Shown here: positions 1 through 15,300 of the stretch, one piece after another
How the letters are laid out: every line of letters begins with the position of its first letter
Numbering within the stretch: the first letter of the stretch is position 1
NCBI RefSeq assembly: GCF_047495875.1
Contig: NC_092462.1
Coordinates: 31,778,023 to 31,842,022, forward strand
Direction: 5' to 3'
Source of the DNA: Pithys albifrons albifrons
Taxonomy: Eukaryota; Chordata; Aves; Passeriformes; Thamnophilidae
DNA: 64,000 nucleotides
The notes under the pieces: model-generated
Database searches by the model: none
Told to the model about the DNA's origin: nothing
What the model saw: only the letters and a program-made list of their open reading frames with translations
Position numbers and translations under genes: made by a program

Positions 1-41
1 AGTGAATGCCTTGTAATCATGTTTTTACTTTCTTCTTCCAG

Positions 42-239
42 AACCTGGATGCTTTGCATGATCACCTTGCTACTATTTACCCAGGTATGCGAGCACCTTC
101 CTTTAGATGCACTGATGCGGAGAAGGGGAAGGGACTTATCCTACACTACTATTCCGAAAGAGAAGGTCTTCAGGATATTGTCATTGGAATCATCAAAACA
201 GTAGCTCAACAGATCCATGGTACAGAAATAGATATGAAG
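42..239 (+). CDS. GUCY1B1: GUCY1B1 exon, residues 100-165 (H-NOX heme pocket)
   Basis: Opens after a pyrimidine-rich acceptor ending at 41 and closes at a GTAATG donor at 240; 66 whole codons, phase 0 at both ends. It carries the heme-coordinating His (codon 57-59) and the Y-Y-S-E-R form of the YxSxR motif (147-161), which binds the heme propionates. Open frame continues on both sides of the exon but is intron. Confidence 0.97.
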
Positions 240-3121
240 GTAATGTCTGAAGTGATGTACACATTGAAAATTTATGGCATAAGGACATAATAAAAAAAAA
301 GAAAAGTGGTGACAAACAGCAGTTCTCTTTGTTGCTGTCTTCTGTGAAATGGTGGCATCAATGCTGTCTCAGAAAGAGCCATCATAATTCGTGTTGCTTT
401 AAGGATAGATCAGCCATCTGCTAAGGTGGCCAGCACTAATTTGCCAGATTTCCCAATAGGGAACAGTTCAGAACAATATCCCCTTATTCAGAGAAGGACA
501 TGTAAAGAAATTAGATACTGGTTTGTTTGGGATAGGTTTTTTGCCCTTTATTTTGTATTTGGCATATATTTCTTACTGTCGGCTGTGTTCTGTGAGAAGG
601 TGGACATTTTGTCTTTGTGCCCTAGATTCTTCATCTGTGTGCAAAGTGTGAGACTGATGTGTACTGATGAGGCCTGGCTGGTAAGCACTGTTTTCCTCCA
701 AGCCTGCATGCCAGGTCCTTTGTAGGGGTGACAGTGTGTGTATCCTTGAAGGAAAGCTGTCTGGAGTGCACCCTTAAGGAGCAGAGAGCTACCTGTAGTG
801 TGTGCGGTGTCTTGTCACCAATGGGATGCTCCTATGTATGTGAGGTTGAATTGGTTAACCAATAATGTCATGACATGTTAGATGTAAGAGGATATAAAAG
901 GTGTTGGTGTTGTTAAAAATAAACTCTCGTAGTTGTAAGCCTTCTGATCAAGCCTTCTGATGCCTGCTGTGCCTGAGCTCTTCTGACCGTCATCAATGCA
1001 GCCCCCTTTACCCTACAAAGGGTGACCCCAATAGTCCTTCCCAGAAACAAGTTGTGTTTGTGGGTTTCATACTATCATTGTGTGGGAGTGTGACTAGATA
1101 TTCACATACAGCCCCAGAAGTAAAAAATTGTTTCTCAGTCACAGAATTTACATGATGTCATGTATGCTAAGTCACTTATGAAATGGGAAAGAGGCTTCTG
1201 CTTTATGTCCAAACAGAGCAACAGAAAGATTTAATTGATTGGACCTTGCATATGTAATGGTGTAAAATCAGAGCTTGATCCAAGGTGCAGATGTATGTGC
1301 GGGGAGGGGAAACAAAAAATGAAAGCTTTTTGCTGTTAGAAAGTATTGCATCTGGTATAAAATACTTTTCATCAAGTAGAAAAGAATATAAGCAGGTACA
1401 GCAAATATTCTCTTTTTTTTTGCTATTCCTTAGTCATATGATACTTCTAGCACAATTTCATTATATGCTTGTCCTGAAAATCCTTTCCAGTTTCGTAAGT
1501 TTATCACAAAAACATGATCCTGCTCAAATAAGAGATTTACAAGCAATCCAGTGACAAAGATATTTGCACTGCTCTATAGGAGTATTTGCCTTTTAGATTT
1601 CTTGTTGTAAGTAGCACAGGTTTATAGTAAATGTCTAGTTGTGTATAGTGAGGTGATATACTTGTGTCCTTGTTAAGATTCTGTTTTGTGAAAAAACATA
1701 GTTCAAACTTTTGCAGCAGGTGTTAATAATCAGATACAGAAGGATGCAGCAGAATCAAAACAATTCTCTTTTTAGATATGTGTTTATGTTAACTGTTGAG
1801 ACAGACAAGGACCATGATGGAAAGTTGGCTGCGAAAGTCCTGAACCTCTTGCTTGACATGCATCTGTTTTGGTAGCACAGGCAACTTAAGCAGTCTCCTT
1901 TCTCTTAGTGCTCAAGCTTGTCCTACAGCAGCTTCTTCAGCTGTGTGTCTCCAGCTGGTGTCAAGTTATAAAACAAACTAGACTGAGGAAATGAACTGTG
2001 TTCGAAATAACAAGTGTTTTTTGTGCATTATTTTTACTTACATCTGTTCCTTTTTGTGGTTCAGTGTTCTGTTAGGGAGAGTTCCACCAGCATAGTCAGG
2101 GGTTCATCCAGAGACAAAAGTGATCTGTGGGGCAGAGATACCAAGGTTGTCTAAAGCAGCTGCCAGAACAAACTTTTGACAACTGTCCTCAGTCTGCAAA
2201 TTGTATTGTTACCTGTCTAGGACTTCTGAAAAATATTGTATGGTCCAATGAGGTTTAAATGTTTATTATATATTTACTTCTTATTTTCATTTGACTTTTT
2301 TAGGCTTTTCTGGAAATTTTATTGTCATACTGTAAGTAAATAGAAATTTAATAGGATTGGTCAAACCTATTGTAAATGAACACAAAGTTTAATTTGAATC
2401 CACATTATTGTTCCAGACTGAGCCAAAAGCACATAGGTGCCTAAAAATAGTATTACTTCTAAATTGAAGAAAGTACATATTGTCTGTGTTTTATTTTGTC
2501 TGTTATCCTGTTTTTAACACTATGCTTATTAGAAAGTCATGCGTCCTCCACCTTGAACTTTTTTATGTCTTCGCTGGTTAATAAAGCCTAGCTTTTGACA
2601 CCTTTAAGACAAAATCATGCTGTATTCCATGGGTGCTCAGAAACATCACTGGTAGATAAGCAGAAACTAATCAGCTACTTGATTCTGTAACGTGAGAGTG
2701 CCAAAACTTGCAGCTTATCCGCACAGACAAAGAAAGTCTTCCACCCTTACTCCACAGGTCAACATTAGTCATAATATTATGGAGTGACTGTTTTAAAGTA
2801 GAGTCTGCCAGTGTCTTCATCATCTTAGTGGCCCTGCTAGAAGGAATGGACTCCCTCTAGTAGCTTTGTTTCTCTTTTGCACTGAGGAGCCAACAACTGG
2901 ACACAGCACTCCAGCTGTGGCCTCTACAGTGCTGAGTAGGGGAGAAGGAGCACCTTCCTCAACCTACAGAGGAAACCTAGGGAATCTTAATGACCACAAG
3001 GGGAAAAGTTACTACTGAGGAAAAGATTTTGTTCTTGTTTTGTCTCAGGTTGGTTTTTTGGGTGGAGAAATAGTTAAATAGAAAGTTTATCACCTTTCTT
3101 GAGTTTCGCACACAACAATTT

Positions 3122-3189
<68 letters not shown>

Positions 3190-6100
3190 ACCAGCTATCT
3201 AACTATCCGTCTATCTAATCTGTCTATCTATCTGGCTGTCTATCTAATCTATCTATCTACCTATACATACATACACGTACACACACACATATAGGAATGT
3301 GTTCTTCTGAAATATGGTAGGGCTTCCTTTTTCCAAATGGTGTCCTTCTGGAAATGTGCCTTTTAACACCTAGGCAATGTGTGCCCTGAAGGCATAAAAA
3401 AAGGTGTCAGTTTGTTAAATTTTGTTGACACTGAAAAGAAAGCAATTTGGTTTGAGCTTGCATTCGAAATTTCAGTTGAATAGTTCAGAAAAGCCAAAGT
3501 TTACATTATTTGTTTATATAGTTCAAATCCCTTTGCCTTATTTTCTCTGGTGTGGTAATCCAGTTTTGGTCATAGAGAGCTAAGACTGTGTAATTTTTGC
3601 AGCAGATATTGTCTCAAGAATTGTTGCCGATTTTGAGAACACACTAAGAATATTCATGTTCTGCCAGTCTCAGTATGGTAACTGAAAAATTGTCATGATG
3701 CTGGTGACGAACTTTGTCAGGAGATCTGTTAGCAGCCTACTGGCTATGCCTTCTCTTGTTCCACTTGTCAGAGGTTGTTTGTATATAAATGAGGGTGACC
3801 TGTGAAGGTGAAGTTAGGACAGGGATTCCCTCAAGGCTACTACTAATGGTATGGGTCATCAAAGAATGTTGTACGTAATCCAAAAAAGTCCAAAAATCTG
3901 TTGGGAGAACAGACTTCTGCAGTTCTGTTATTATCTGAGAGCAGACTATCAAAATCTTTCTTTTACACGTGGAAGATGTTTTACAAGGAAAAATGAGAAA
4001 AAATGTAGTGAAATCTTGAAAAGATGGTAATTTCAGACTGTCTTGTTACTAATGGCAACATAAGAAGCAAAGCCAAGATGTGACCAGCTTCAGAACTGAC
4101 CTAAGAACTACTTGGGCACTTGTCATGGAGGATGAGAAGTACTGATCCACATTAAAATGCTGTGTATGAAGATAGGTCAGTGACGGAGCTTGGTCAGCCT
4201 CTAATTCTGACACAAGTGCATCTCAAAACTTCACTATCTCCAGGCTTGGGGGTCGAGTGCAGTGAGACAGTCTGCACTGAAATCAGATGCCAGATGAAGA
4301 CATCCTCAGTTTTAACTTTGGATATGCAAAACTAAAAGTGGGTGCCATTTCTGCAGTGAACTGCTTTGCCTCAGGATCGTTCTGAAAAAACTGCAGTGAA
4401 ATTTGTCAAGTAGCATTGCACAGTCAGTTGTGATCAGAAGAGATCAAGAATTTCATCCTGTATTGACCTTAAGATAGCAAAGCCACACTGATTTTGTATT
4501 AATCTTGACAATTTCATGTAAAAAGATCCCTGTCCAAGTACATTTTGTCCCTACATGCTGAGATACAAGTGTGTCCTGGGGATATGCTTAGATCTACAGA
4601 ATTGAGTCTTACAGGCACATCAGTGACAGTTTAACAGATAGCATGTGTTCATTATACATGTTGTATCAAAGTGATACTGCAGATTTAATATCTTGTGTGT
4701 ACCTCACCAAATACATTAAACCACAGTCATTTTTAAACTACCTTTTCTCTGAATTGTCCTTCCATGAAATATCAGTGTGACTTTTCACTTGATTAAGCAA
4801 GGACAAACTCTGAAGATTCATCTTCTGGAAGGCACAGGCAGGTTAGCAGTTAGATGTTATATATTCTCTTTGAAACCAGGAGAGTGATTTCTTATTTCAA
4901 TTTTAACTGCAGTTACTATGGTGATTGAGCTCTTAGACGTGGTGAACTGATGTCACTTCACCAGCTAAGACTGCAGGGGAAGGAAGAATTAGACTTGATT
5001 GCTGGCTTTCTTGCTTCTGTCACTTAACTTTCATTTGTCAAGCATTTATCAGAGCCTTCTTCAACAATATTTAAATGATACTGAAATTTTGTGGCTTGCA
5101 AACTTTGCTTGCAGAATGAAACAATAGATAAGTTCTGTTTTTTAGTTAAGCTGAGCAGAGTATCTAGGGCAGGTCTTCATGCCAGACAAATATCTAGTCA
5201 GTTAGCTTGGGTCTGTAGGTACAAGGGTGAAGGGACAGAATTTAAAATACTACGTTACTGGCCAGAAGTGCTTATTTTAATTTGCTGACAAGATGGATGA
5301 ATCATGAGATAAGAAGATTAGATAGTTCATAAACTATATGAGCTGAAGACATCATGAAATTACATATAAGATGGGAAGTAATATTTAAGGATAGGGTATG
5401 CAGTGACTAAGATGGTTATTAGGAGATAATATCTCTGGAAGGTAATATGCTGCTAATATGAACATTTCCTTAAAAATTATAGATTTTTTTTAAAATGAGC
5501 TCTGCTGAATTAAGAAGGTTTTCATCCAAAGTATGCGTGTTTGCATCTGTTTGTGAAAACAGCAACACTTTGAAGTAAGATCCAAGACTGGAAGTGATCT
5601 GGAAGCATAGATCAGTTCTAGAGATAATTCTGCACAATTTGAAAAAAGTTTCTGTGTATAATCTCAGCCATCCCTGGCCACAATAACAGTAGTACTAAAA
5701 TAAAACCTGTAGGAGTGTGCAGGAGTGACAGTAAGTCAGAACTAAGACACTAACTGCATTCCGGTAATCCTCAGTATGGCCACTGTGTCTCACAATTTCA
5801 GGGATAATGATTTAAAGGAAGAGGAAGGCATGGGAAACCTTTAAAACCTGAATTCAGGGGAAAGAAAACTAGGACTACATCTAATATTTTCAGGACAGAC
5901 ACACTTAATGTTTTTTCTGAAGTCTACTCTTTATTAACTCATAATTTCCCACTTCTCTTTGCCACACGCTGGCATATGGATTACCAACACGCTTTCTTGA
6001 GTAAAATAGGTTTCATAATCATTAACATTTGAATTTATTGGTTATTGTCCTGCTCTGCTCTGCAGTGATGCAGCCTCACTTTGAATATTGTGTGCAGTTT

Positions 6101-9100
6101 TGGGCACAACAATATAAGAAAGATATTAAGCTCTTAGAGAGCATGCAAAGATGGGCAACAAAGATGGTGAAGGCACTTGAGGGGAAGCCGTATGAAGAGT
6201 GTCTGAAGTCACTTGGTCTGTTCAACCTGGAGAAGAGGAGACTGAGGTGGGACCTCATCACAATCTACAACTTCCTTGTGAGGGGAAAAGTAAGGGCAGG
6301 CACTGATCTCTCTGGAGAACAGTAACAGGATCCAAGGGAAGTGGACTGAAGTTGTGTTAGGGGAGGTTTAGGTTGGATATTAGAAAAAATATACTTGACC
6401 CAGAGGGTGGTTGGGCACTGAACAGGCTCCCCAGAGAAGTGGTCACAGCACCAAGCCTGACAGAGTTCAAGAAGCATTTGGATGATACTTTCAGGCACAT
6501 GGTGTGACTCTTGGGGAGGGTCCAGTGCAGGGCTAAGGGTTGAACTCAATAATCCTTGTGGGCCCCTTCCAACTCAGCATATTTTGTGATTGTGTGATTC
6601 TCTGATTAGCTGGTAAATTTAGTAGGCTGCTCTTTGTCCAAGTTACATAAATATGCAATAGAGAGGACTAATGCAGCACATGGCTACAGAGCACTTAAAT
6701 CAGGCCCTGCTCTGAATTGTCCTCCAGAAAAGCATCTCTTTGCTTCAAATGAGTAGTCAAATAGGAAATCAAAGAAGACTGCCACCTTAAATTAGTCATC
6801 ATTTAACAATAACATATAGTTTTGTTGTTTCACACTCCTCCATTTGTATACAACCAAATAAAGGTATCAGCGTTCCCCAACCCATCAACTAGTATGTCTG
6901 ACATTTTTGGAAGAGAAATATTTAATGAACTAAACATTTTAGGGATCAAGTGCAGTGTTTGTGCATATCCATTCAGTTTTCATATTGTAGCTTTTAATCT
7001 CGTCAGTTAAGACTATGTTTAAAGTGCAGAAAACTCTTTTTTGCCTCAATGGCTTTAGGATCAAACTCGACATGAAAGTAGAATTAGGTGCAACATGTTC
7101 CAGAAAGTTGCTGCTAAACAATACTGTGTAAGCAGAATTGTTCTGTTCCAGTCATTAAATCTAATTAAACATGAAAAGAGCTAAATTTGGCCTCTCAAGG
7201 TAAATGATGTTATTCTATGAGTTATTAGCTTTAATTATACTGCAATACATGGCTCTTGCTGCAAACAAACCCTATTAATTTCATATGTTTTACTAACTTT
7301 GAGTAAAATTACTGAAGTGTGAAATACTGTATTCAAGACACCTTTTTGATTCCACCAATGTGGATGACTCTAGTTTTGCTATGGTTTCATTAATAGTGAA
7401 TACAGCCCAGAGAAGATTGTGATTGCTTTTAGTTTTGTGTGTTGGCTTTGGTCTTGCAATCTGCTAGAATGTGGAAGGACTGTATTTTCAAACATCTGCT
7501 CTATCCACCTTTCTTCTTGCTGTCAGTGACATGCCCAACCTCTGGTCAGCACTGTTTGCTGTTGTGATATAGATCTTGCAAACAGCTTTGATCAAAATAA
7601 GGATTCAAGTGATCTGTGTAATTCAAGACTCACCAAAGGTTCATTCAAGGGGAGGGGAGCATCCTGTTTTCTGGCAAGTACCAGTAAGTGCAAGCATACT
7701 CTGAGCCTTGACCCTTGATATTAGGATGTGTGTTTCACTCAGGCTTAATAAATTGTGTTTAGGTGTTCTTCAATATGTTGCTCTTGCAGAGAGCTCCTGG
7801 GGCTAAGCAAAGGTTTAATTATTCATCTTGAATTATAAAGACACTAAAATCAGAAATTCTCATTAGAATACAGTATTTTCAAGATGCAGATATAGTTCTT
7901 GAATTCATCTTTCTGCTCTAAATACATTCCTGTCTTCATAGTATCATTACAGTTCCTAATGAGTAGTAGAGTTTTCAGTTTTTCACTTTTCTTTCATTTT
8001 TCCAGGTTATTCAACAGAGAAATGAAGAGTGTGACCACATTCAATTTTTAATTGAAGAGAAAGAGTCTAAAGAAGAGGACTATTATGAAGACCTTGACAG
8101 ATTTGAAGAAAATGGCACCCAAGAGTCTCGCATCAGTCCATATACTTTCTGCAAGGCCTTTCCTTTCCACATAATATTTGACAGAGATCTGGTGGTTACG
8201 CAGTGTGGCAATGCTATATACAGAGTCCTTCCACAGGTTAGATGATTCTCATGCATGGATAGTCATATGCTAGATGCTTCACAGGTTAATTTTAAAGATG
8301 AATAAAATAGATTTAGGCTTCTCTGCCTGAACAGAATTCTCACATAAGTGTATTATATTTACTACATTGTGCTGATCTTGCTTGAAAAAGGACTGTAAAA
8401 ATAGCCCTAATTCTACAACAGCTCTGTTCTTTATAATTGTGTCCATATGCACTAAGAGAATAAGCTTGAGCAGAGAATGTCTGGCCACCTTCACAATTCA
8501 ACTGTTGGCTTAATACCTGATTCTTTCTCTTAGCTCTCTCCAAGCTACATGTGCTATGAAAGTGCAGATAGGCCCTTAAAGTGATGTGAGACAGTGCAAA
8601 TTGGCCTGGGGTTCATGAAAAGGTCTTGCCCATACCACTGATAGTTTAGCATCAGCTACTTATTCTATATGTATTACTTGACAGTAATGCCTTCAAGTAC
8701 TAAAGCTGTACCCAGCTGCACAGATGCACAATAACTGAAGAGCAGAATAACAGAAATTGTATCATACTTTCTTGGCTTGTGCATCTAAAGCTTTGGCATT
8801 AACTAAGATGAGCCAAACTATGTTTGTGATTTATATATGTGTATGCTGAACTGAATACACCTGCTGCAATTTCGTCTGGTTATTTACAGTAAAAGGGTAC
8901 TCAGAGGTCCATTTAATATTATGTAGTCTGTATATGTGTGAATACCTCAGTTCTTGCCTCTGATAGCTGACAGTGCTTCTAAAAATAAGCAACAGGTAAA
9001 AGCAGTATTATGAGAAAAGCTAAAGGTAAGATGACAAAAACATCAAATATCAAATGATCTTTACAATTATGGACGCTAATGTTGTGCATAACATGTTGTT

Positions 9101-12100
9101 TTTGAATCATTGATACAGTTTTTTTATGTAATTATATGTTGTCAGCTTTTTCCTGAATTTGTTTTTGGTAATTTCTCTCAGAATTTTTTCAGAAAGATTT
9201 AAAAAAAGAGCTCTGTAAGTAGTTCTGCCAGATTTTTCCCAAGGGTATTCACTGAAGAGCTATAATTATTCAGATGACTGAGGATGGCAATCTGAATCCT
9301 TATTATCAGAGCTGATGCTTTACAGATCATGGCTTATTGAAAAGAGAGTATGAAGGAGTTCACTTAGCAGGAAAACACTGGAAAGTGTTTTTGCTGTGGA
9401 ATGGGAAATGTTTGACAGATAACAAATGTGATAGTCTAATACAATATTACAAAGTCATCTTGCAGACTGGAATTGCACTTTGAAGTCAGCATATTTCTGA
9501 TGTAAAATCCGTAACTTAAAAACCTTGTGATTTAATGGAGAAATGCATAAAGTATATATTCTCTTCCATTCAGTGTTGTCATTTAAGCAAATTGAATATA
9601 ATTACTTCATGTATATTTTTTAATAAAAGATAACAATCCTTTTTCTTTTTTTTTTTTAATATTCTAGTTGCAGCCAGGAAATTGCAGTTTGTTGTCAGTT
9701 TTCTCCTTGGTCCGGCCTCATATTGATATTAGTTTCCATGGGATCCTCTCACATATCAATACAGTCTTTGTACTGAGGACTAAGGTAACTGGAGAATATT
9801 TCCCCAGCTTTTCTTTCAGTAAGTATGCTTTGGAGAGGTAGGAAGAAGTGCTGAAACCTCAGAAGTCTTCAGAGAAAATTCTCTGTGCTCAGACTCTTTT
9901 GGGTCTTGAGCCAAGAAAAAGTCACTGGTATGAATTTGTGTGTAGTTGTTAAGTAGAATGCTTTATAGGTATGGTGAAGCAAATGCACTTCATGTCTGAT
10001 CTGTTCTTTGCAAGGGGCCAGTCCATTATATGGCACTGTACCAAAACAAATCTTGCTTCATAACAATGCAGGAGACAAATATGAAATGTGTTCTTGCTTG
10101 GGCCCCTACATTCATACACAAGTTTGTGTCCTTTTCTCTAGAGAGGGCAGGACACAAGACAGGTGACAAGAAACAAATGCAGCATATAGAGTAGCAGCTC
10201 CTATATCAAGGAGCTGTTTATTTATAGAAAACTGTACCTGAGAGAAACCAACAGGATTTCTTGGAGATGTTCCCAGGCACAGATAGAACTTCATAGAACA
10301 GACAATACTTTTGTCAAACTATTGGTAAAAAATGATGCAGAAGAAAGTAAGGAGTTGTGAACATGAATGTAAAGAAAGATACCATGCTTTGTATCTTAGA
10401 GGTAACAAATCACAGTATTAAAATATGGGTAGAGCATGGTGTTCCAATGAGAAATTAATCGAGTTTTAATGTAGGCTGTAAGTGTATTCCTAACAGTCTG
10501 GCTGCCTTCATAGTGAATACACTTACATACTTGGCCTGGTGCATAACACGCTATTGTCCTTACACAATTGTGACTTTCATCAACAGGAGGGGCTGTTGGA
10601 TGTAGAAAAGCTGGAGTGTGAAGATGAACTGACTGGCACAGAAATCAGCTGCTTACGCCTGAAAGGGCAAATGATCTACTTGCCTGAAGCAGACAGCATT
10701 CTCTTTCTTTGTTCACCGAGGTACTACTTTAAACCTAAGGAGTTCTGTAGTACTGATTTTCAGCTTACAATGGCTGATTATAGGAATGCTTACAAGAGTA
10801 GAACTACAGAAATTAATTGGTTCAAGTATTGATTTAATTGGCTTTGATGTGTTTATACTGCAAGAGGGAGGAGCATTTAAACATTGGAACTTGACTGAAT
10901 ATTAAATAACTCAATATAAATACTGGGTTGCTCTGGCCCAGGTTGTACAAATGGTAATTCCTCATGATTCCATTTTTTTTGCAAGTTTTAACCTTTGTTT
11001 CTTACTCGGAGAAATGTTAAAATTATTTGGTTTCCTATGTGAATTTATATATTTTTCCAGTAGTTTTAATGTAATAGAGCAATGATAAAGAAGTGTTTGG
11101 AATGTAGGATTGAATGAAAGGATTCTTTAGCTAAGAGCATATTAAACTAACACATCAGATGACACAGTTACGATACATTAATCTCTTGTGTAAAGGGGGA
11201 AGTGGGAAGAGGTTACCATAACGAAATCTCACTTTTGTCTCTTTAGTGAAGTATGTACATTCAATATGTTCGTGAAACTCATCAATGAGAATTCTTTATT
11301 TAAATGCAAAAATCAAGAGCTATGGGTTGACATGAATGATCACAAATAAGGTATTTTGTAGAAAAGATATGTTGTACAGCTCATCACAACTTCAGGACCA
11401 TAATCTCACTCTGTTACTCAGCAGCCTCAGCTTTCATTTGAGTTTTAAATGCTCATTTGGCAAGTTTAATTGTACCCATATTATTATATATTTCTCTATA
11501 TTGCAGTGTGATGAACTTGGATGATTTAACCAGAAGAGGTTTATATCTTAGTGATATTCCATTGCATGATGCTACCCGTGATCTGGTTCTTTTGGGAGAG
11601 CAGTTCAGAGAGGAATATAAACTGACTCAAGAGCTTGAGATCCTCACTGACAGACTGCAGCATACACTGCGTGCACTGGAAGATGAAAAGAAAAAGACTG
11701 ACACGTAAGAACCAAATCCCAATTTTGAGCTGAAACACTCAAAGCAATATATTATTCATAGCTGCCTTCAAAAAACAGCAGGATCTTGGAAGGAATATAT
11801 GAGAGAACCAGGGCTGGTAATTTTGGAGTCAAGAAAGAACATTTTATAGGTTATTTCTTTATTTAGACTGTCAAATGTCACCCTGTGCCTAACAGATGTT
11901 TTGATGGCTCCCTCCCTGATAAAGGCCATAATGAGAAGTGAACTGACAATTCTTTTTGATTTGTCAGTTACCTAAAACAGTAGTTTTGGAAACTTTAGCC
12001 AAGGTGAATTTAATGAATGCCCAAATGCTGCTGTTTGACAGAGTTCTGTAAACTGACTTTTATTTTTCTGGACTGCCATGCTCACAGGTTAATAGAACAG

Positions 12101-12248
12101 AGAAACATATCTTACAAACTTTGAAAATGATCTCTGTAAGGCTGAAGTTTTGTAGTAGGCTAATGCTATGAATTTGATTTTATAGTTACCTGTAGAAATG
12201 AATGTGGGCTATCTAGATATAAGTACATGACAATAATACAGAATGAGC

Positions 12249-12311
<63 letters not shown>

Positions 12312-15300
12312 TTATATATTTATATATATACAGTATATGTTCAAATCCATTTCTACAGATAACTATAAAGTCAATTCATAGTATTAGTCTGTGGCATCTC
12401 AGCTCAGTGGTGACTGGCAGATAAATGAAAGCTTGTGTGAAAAGTAGCATGGTGTTTGACTTTTGTCTATAAAACATAGTCCCCATCTCTCTGTGAATTC
12501 TATTGACAGGGGGTGTTTCTGTATGAGTAATGGAAATTATTTTAAAAATACTTGAAAAGAAGTATAAAGAAGAACCATAAAGAAGCCTAAAAAGTATTTT
12601 TTCTATTCATTCCTGTTGACTTGCTTTCTATAGTTATTTTATCTCCAGGAATTCTAGCCTTCTTGGCAGCTGCTGAAACAGACAGTGTCAGTTACTATAT
12701 CATGCGCCAAAAGTATTCACTAATTATAACTCATGCAGTAGTTCACTTGCCAAAAATGCAGCTAATGAGGGTTTGTGCAGGAGACTGTGTACAAAATGGT
12801 GATGAAGATTTGTGAAACAGTCAGAGATCTTCAACTTGTCCACTTAGCTGTGTCTGCAGGGAAATAGACCTTAAGATGGCAGATCAAAAGTTGAAGGAAT
12901 ATGCATGAGAACAGAGTGAAGCTCTCTGTGGGGATTTGGATTTTATTTGCATCATTTATAATATGAACAGGTGTTAATGTGTCATATAGACTATTAATTA
13001 TACAAGCACACTATAAATCCTAAAATCAGCATGCTAGGCAGAAAAGGAAGCATTTAGAAATTGATTGATTGATCAGAGGTGGAAAACTATTTCATCTCCT
13101 CATGGTCTTTTTTGCAGTTTTTATGGTTCTGTGGGCAAAACTCAGATTATATGAACTGAGAATATGGCAGAAATAAGTAAACATGATCCAAGACACTATT
13201 AACAGATCATGTCATAAGATTTAGCAATGTATGTCTCATTTTGTTGGTAATTTAGATGTATTAATGTGTGTTTGAAATGTCATGGCTTTAGGTATGCTGA
13301 TGTAGATCAGCTCCTGTTTCCCAAATAACATATTCTTCAATAAACATCTTTTGTATTGTTGATGATGGGAGTATGTTGTAAACCCTATGGGATGTGCAAA
13401 GGTAATACTTGAAGAGTGCTGCTGTCAAAATCTTTCTCCACATTCCCTATCTTTCGCTTCTGCCTTTCTTTTCTTACATGTTTAGATTACTGTACTCTGT
13501 TCTACCACCATCAGTGGCAAATGAGCTGAGACACAAGCGTCCTGTTCCAGCCAAGCGGTACGACAATGTCACCATTCTTTTCAGTGGCATTGTTGGATTC
13601 AATGCCTTTTGTAGTAAACATGCCTCCGGAGAGGGAGCCATGAAGATTGTCAATCTTTTAAATGATCTTTACACAAGATTTGATATTCTGACTGATTCAC
13701 GAAGGAATCCATTTGTTTATAAGGTAAGCATAAGATTTTTAAAGTATCTAATCTGTTACTTTTCAATAATTTACTATTGTGTCAGTCTTTTCCATCCTTT
13801 GGATTTTAGGCTTTTAAAAAAATTATTTATGTTCTCAGTCTTCAAACAATATTACCTGATACGAGATAGCTAAAGAAGATTATGTTGGTTATCTCTAGAT
13901 GTGTGAATGAACATAAAGAGCTTAGTTCTCAGCAGGATTTCTGCAGTCAGCCATTATGTGGATATATAAATCTCCCTCCACATTTAGCAGATGTGTACTT
14001 ACACAAGCCATTTTTGGTTTTTCTGACACTGCTTTACGTTTTTCAGTCATATACCTGGGTCTGTGTCTTGGTTTGAGGGGAAAAACCAAAATGTTTACCC
14101 ACAAGGGGGGGAGGGGGCCTTCTCCACAATAATCATGCCACTGTTTATCAAATTTAAGAAAAGGAATTTTAATACAAGAAGGATAACTGTCCCTAACTGC
14201 TATAAATATATATATTAGGCATAGGTATAACTATAAACAGACTAGAGCAAACCACTTCCCCAACACCACAGAGAAAAAGAAAAGAAAACAAAACAACAAC
14301 CCCCACAAACAACAATCCCCACAACAACAAGTTTCCTTCGGGAGAAGAGTTATACTTATGGCAGTATCAGTGTCACAGCCCAGCTGGCAGCAGGGTGAGT
14401 TCCCAGATGAACTCTGTGTCTCTTGTCCCAAATGAAGAAAAAGAAAGCTGAAAGTGGGGATCCGCCACGTGTCCTGGAAAGCAGCTGCAAATCTCTCTCT
14501 CCCCGGTCACTGCCCCAGCCGGGGCAGGCAGGCTATGACGGTGCAGGCGGTGGTCAGACTGGAGCAAAGGCCAGGACCCCAGATGCAGGAACCAGAACAG
14601 CCATGGCGAGGAGAAAAGCAGCGTCTCAGCAAGAAGCCCCAGCAGTAGCCAGCAGAGCAGCTTCCCTCCTCGGCACACACCGCTCTTGTGTTCCGCTGAG
14701 CTAAGAATGGAAAAATGTCCCCAAAAACAAAAGAGACAACCTGCCCCCACCTAAGCGATCAGTAGTTAACTACTTCTTTTTGTTAACTGCTGGCATGGGC
14801 AGTTAGTGGCAGGGGAGAGAATTTACATAATAATCCCAAACTACAACAGTCTGCTAGTTGTAAATTTTAATTTGCTATTCAGTTATTAAATGTGAATGTC
14901 ATTCCTTCATTAGGAATGAGGTGCAGTTGCAAATGTGGCTGGTAGCAGGTAGGTAGATACACAGAGAGAGATGCAGAGATATGTATAGATAGATATATTG
15001 ATATATATCTACCATATATATGTACATGTGTATGCTTGTGTGTTTGTATGTATAAAGTTCTTTCCTAGCTTTTACTAAAATTCTACTAATGAATTTTATG
15101 GCCTGTACTGTGTCAATCAAGAGTATGAGTCAAAACAAACATAGAGCTCACTTTCATTCGGAAGACACCAGAAGAGAGGCTCAGACTTACACAATCACAG
15201 TGTCATTGTAATTTGCTACTTTGTGGTTTTGCTACAAATTCTCTTCAATAAAAAGCAGAGATGACCGGACTTAGCGTGATTTGGATGAAAGGAAAGGGAG

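Larger units (their letters stand above)
240..8005 (+). other. GUCY1B1 intron (7.8 kb)
   Basis: GT at 240 and AG at 8004-8005. It holds an LTR-like element (721-1017), an antisense CR1 piece (about 2815-2975), a TCTA microsatellite (3121-3265) and a CR1 3' end (about 6040-6606), each listed separately. I see no exon or RNA gene in the rest. Confidence 0.9.

Noticed and set aside
12227..12424. Open frame rich in Ile-Tyr
   Set aside because: Direct reading of the TA microsatellite.
14373..14750. Overlapping 125- and 93-codon frames on both strands
   Set aside because: Both lie wholly in the solo LTR at 14064-14848; GC-richer sequence simply has fewer stops.
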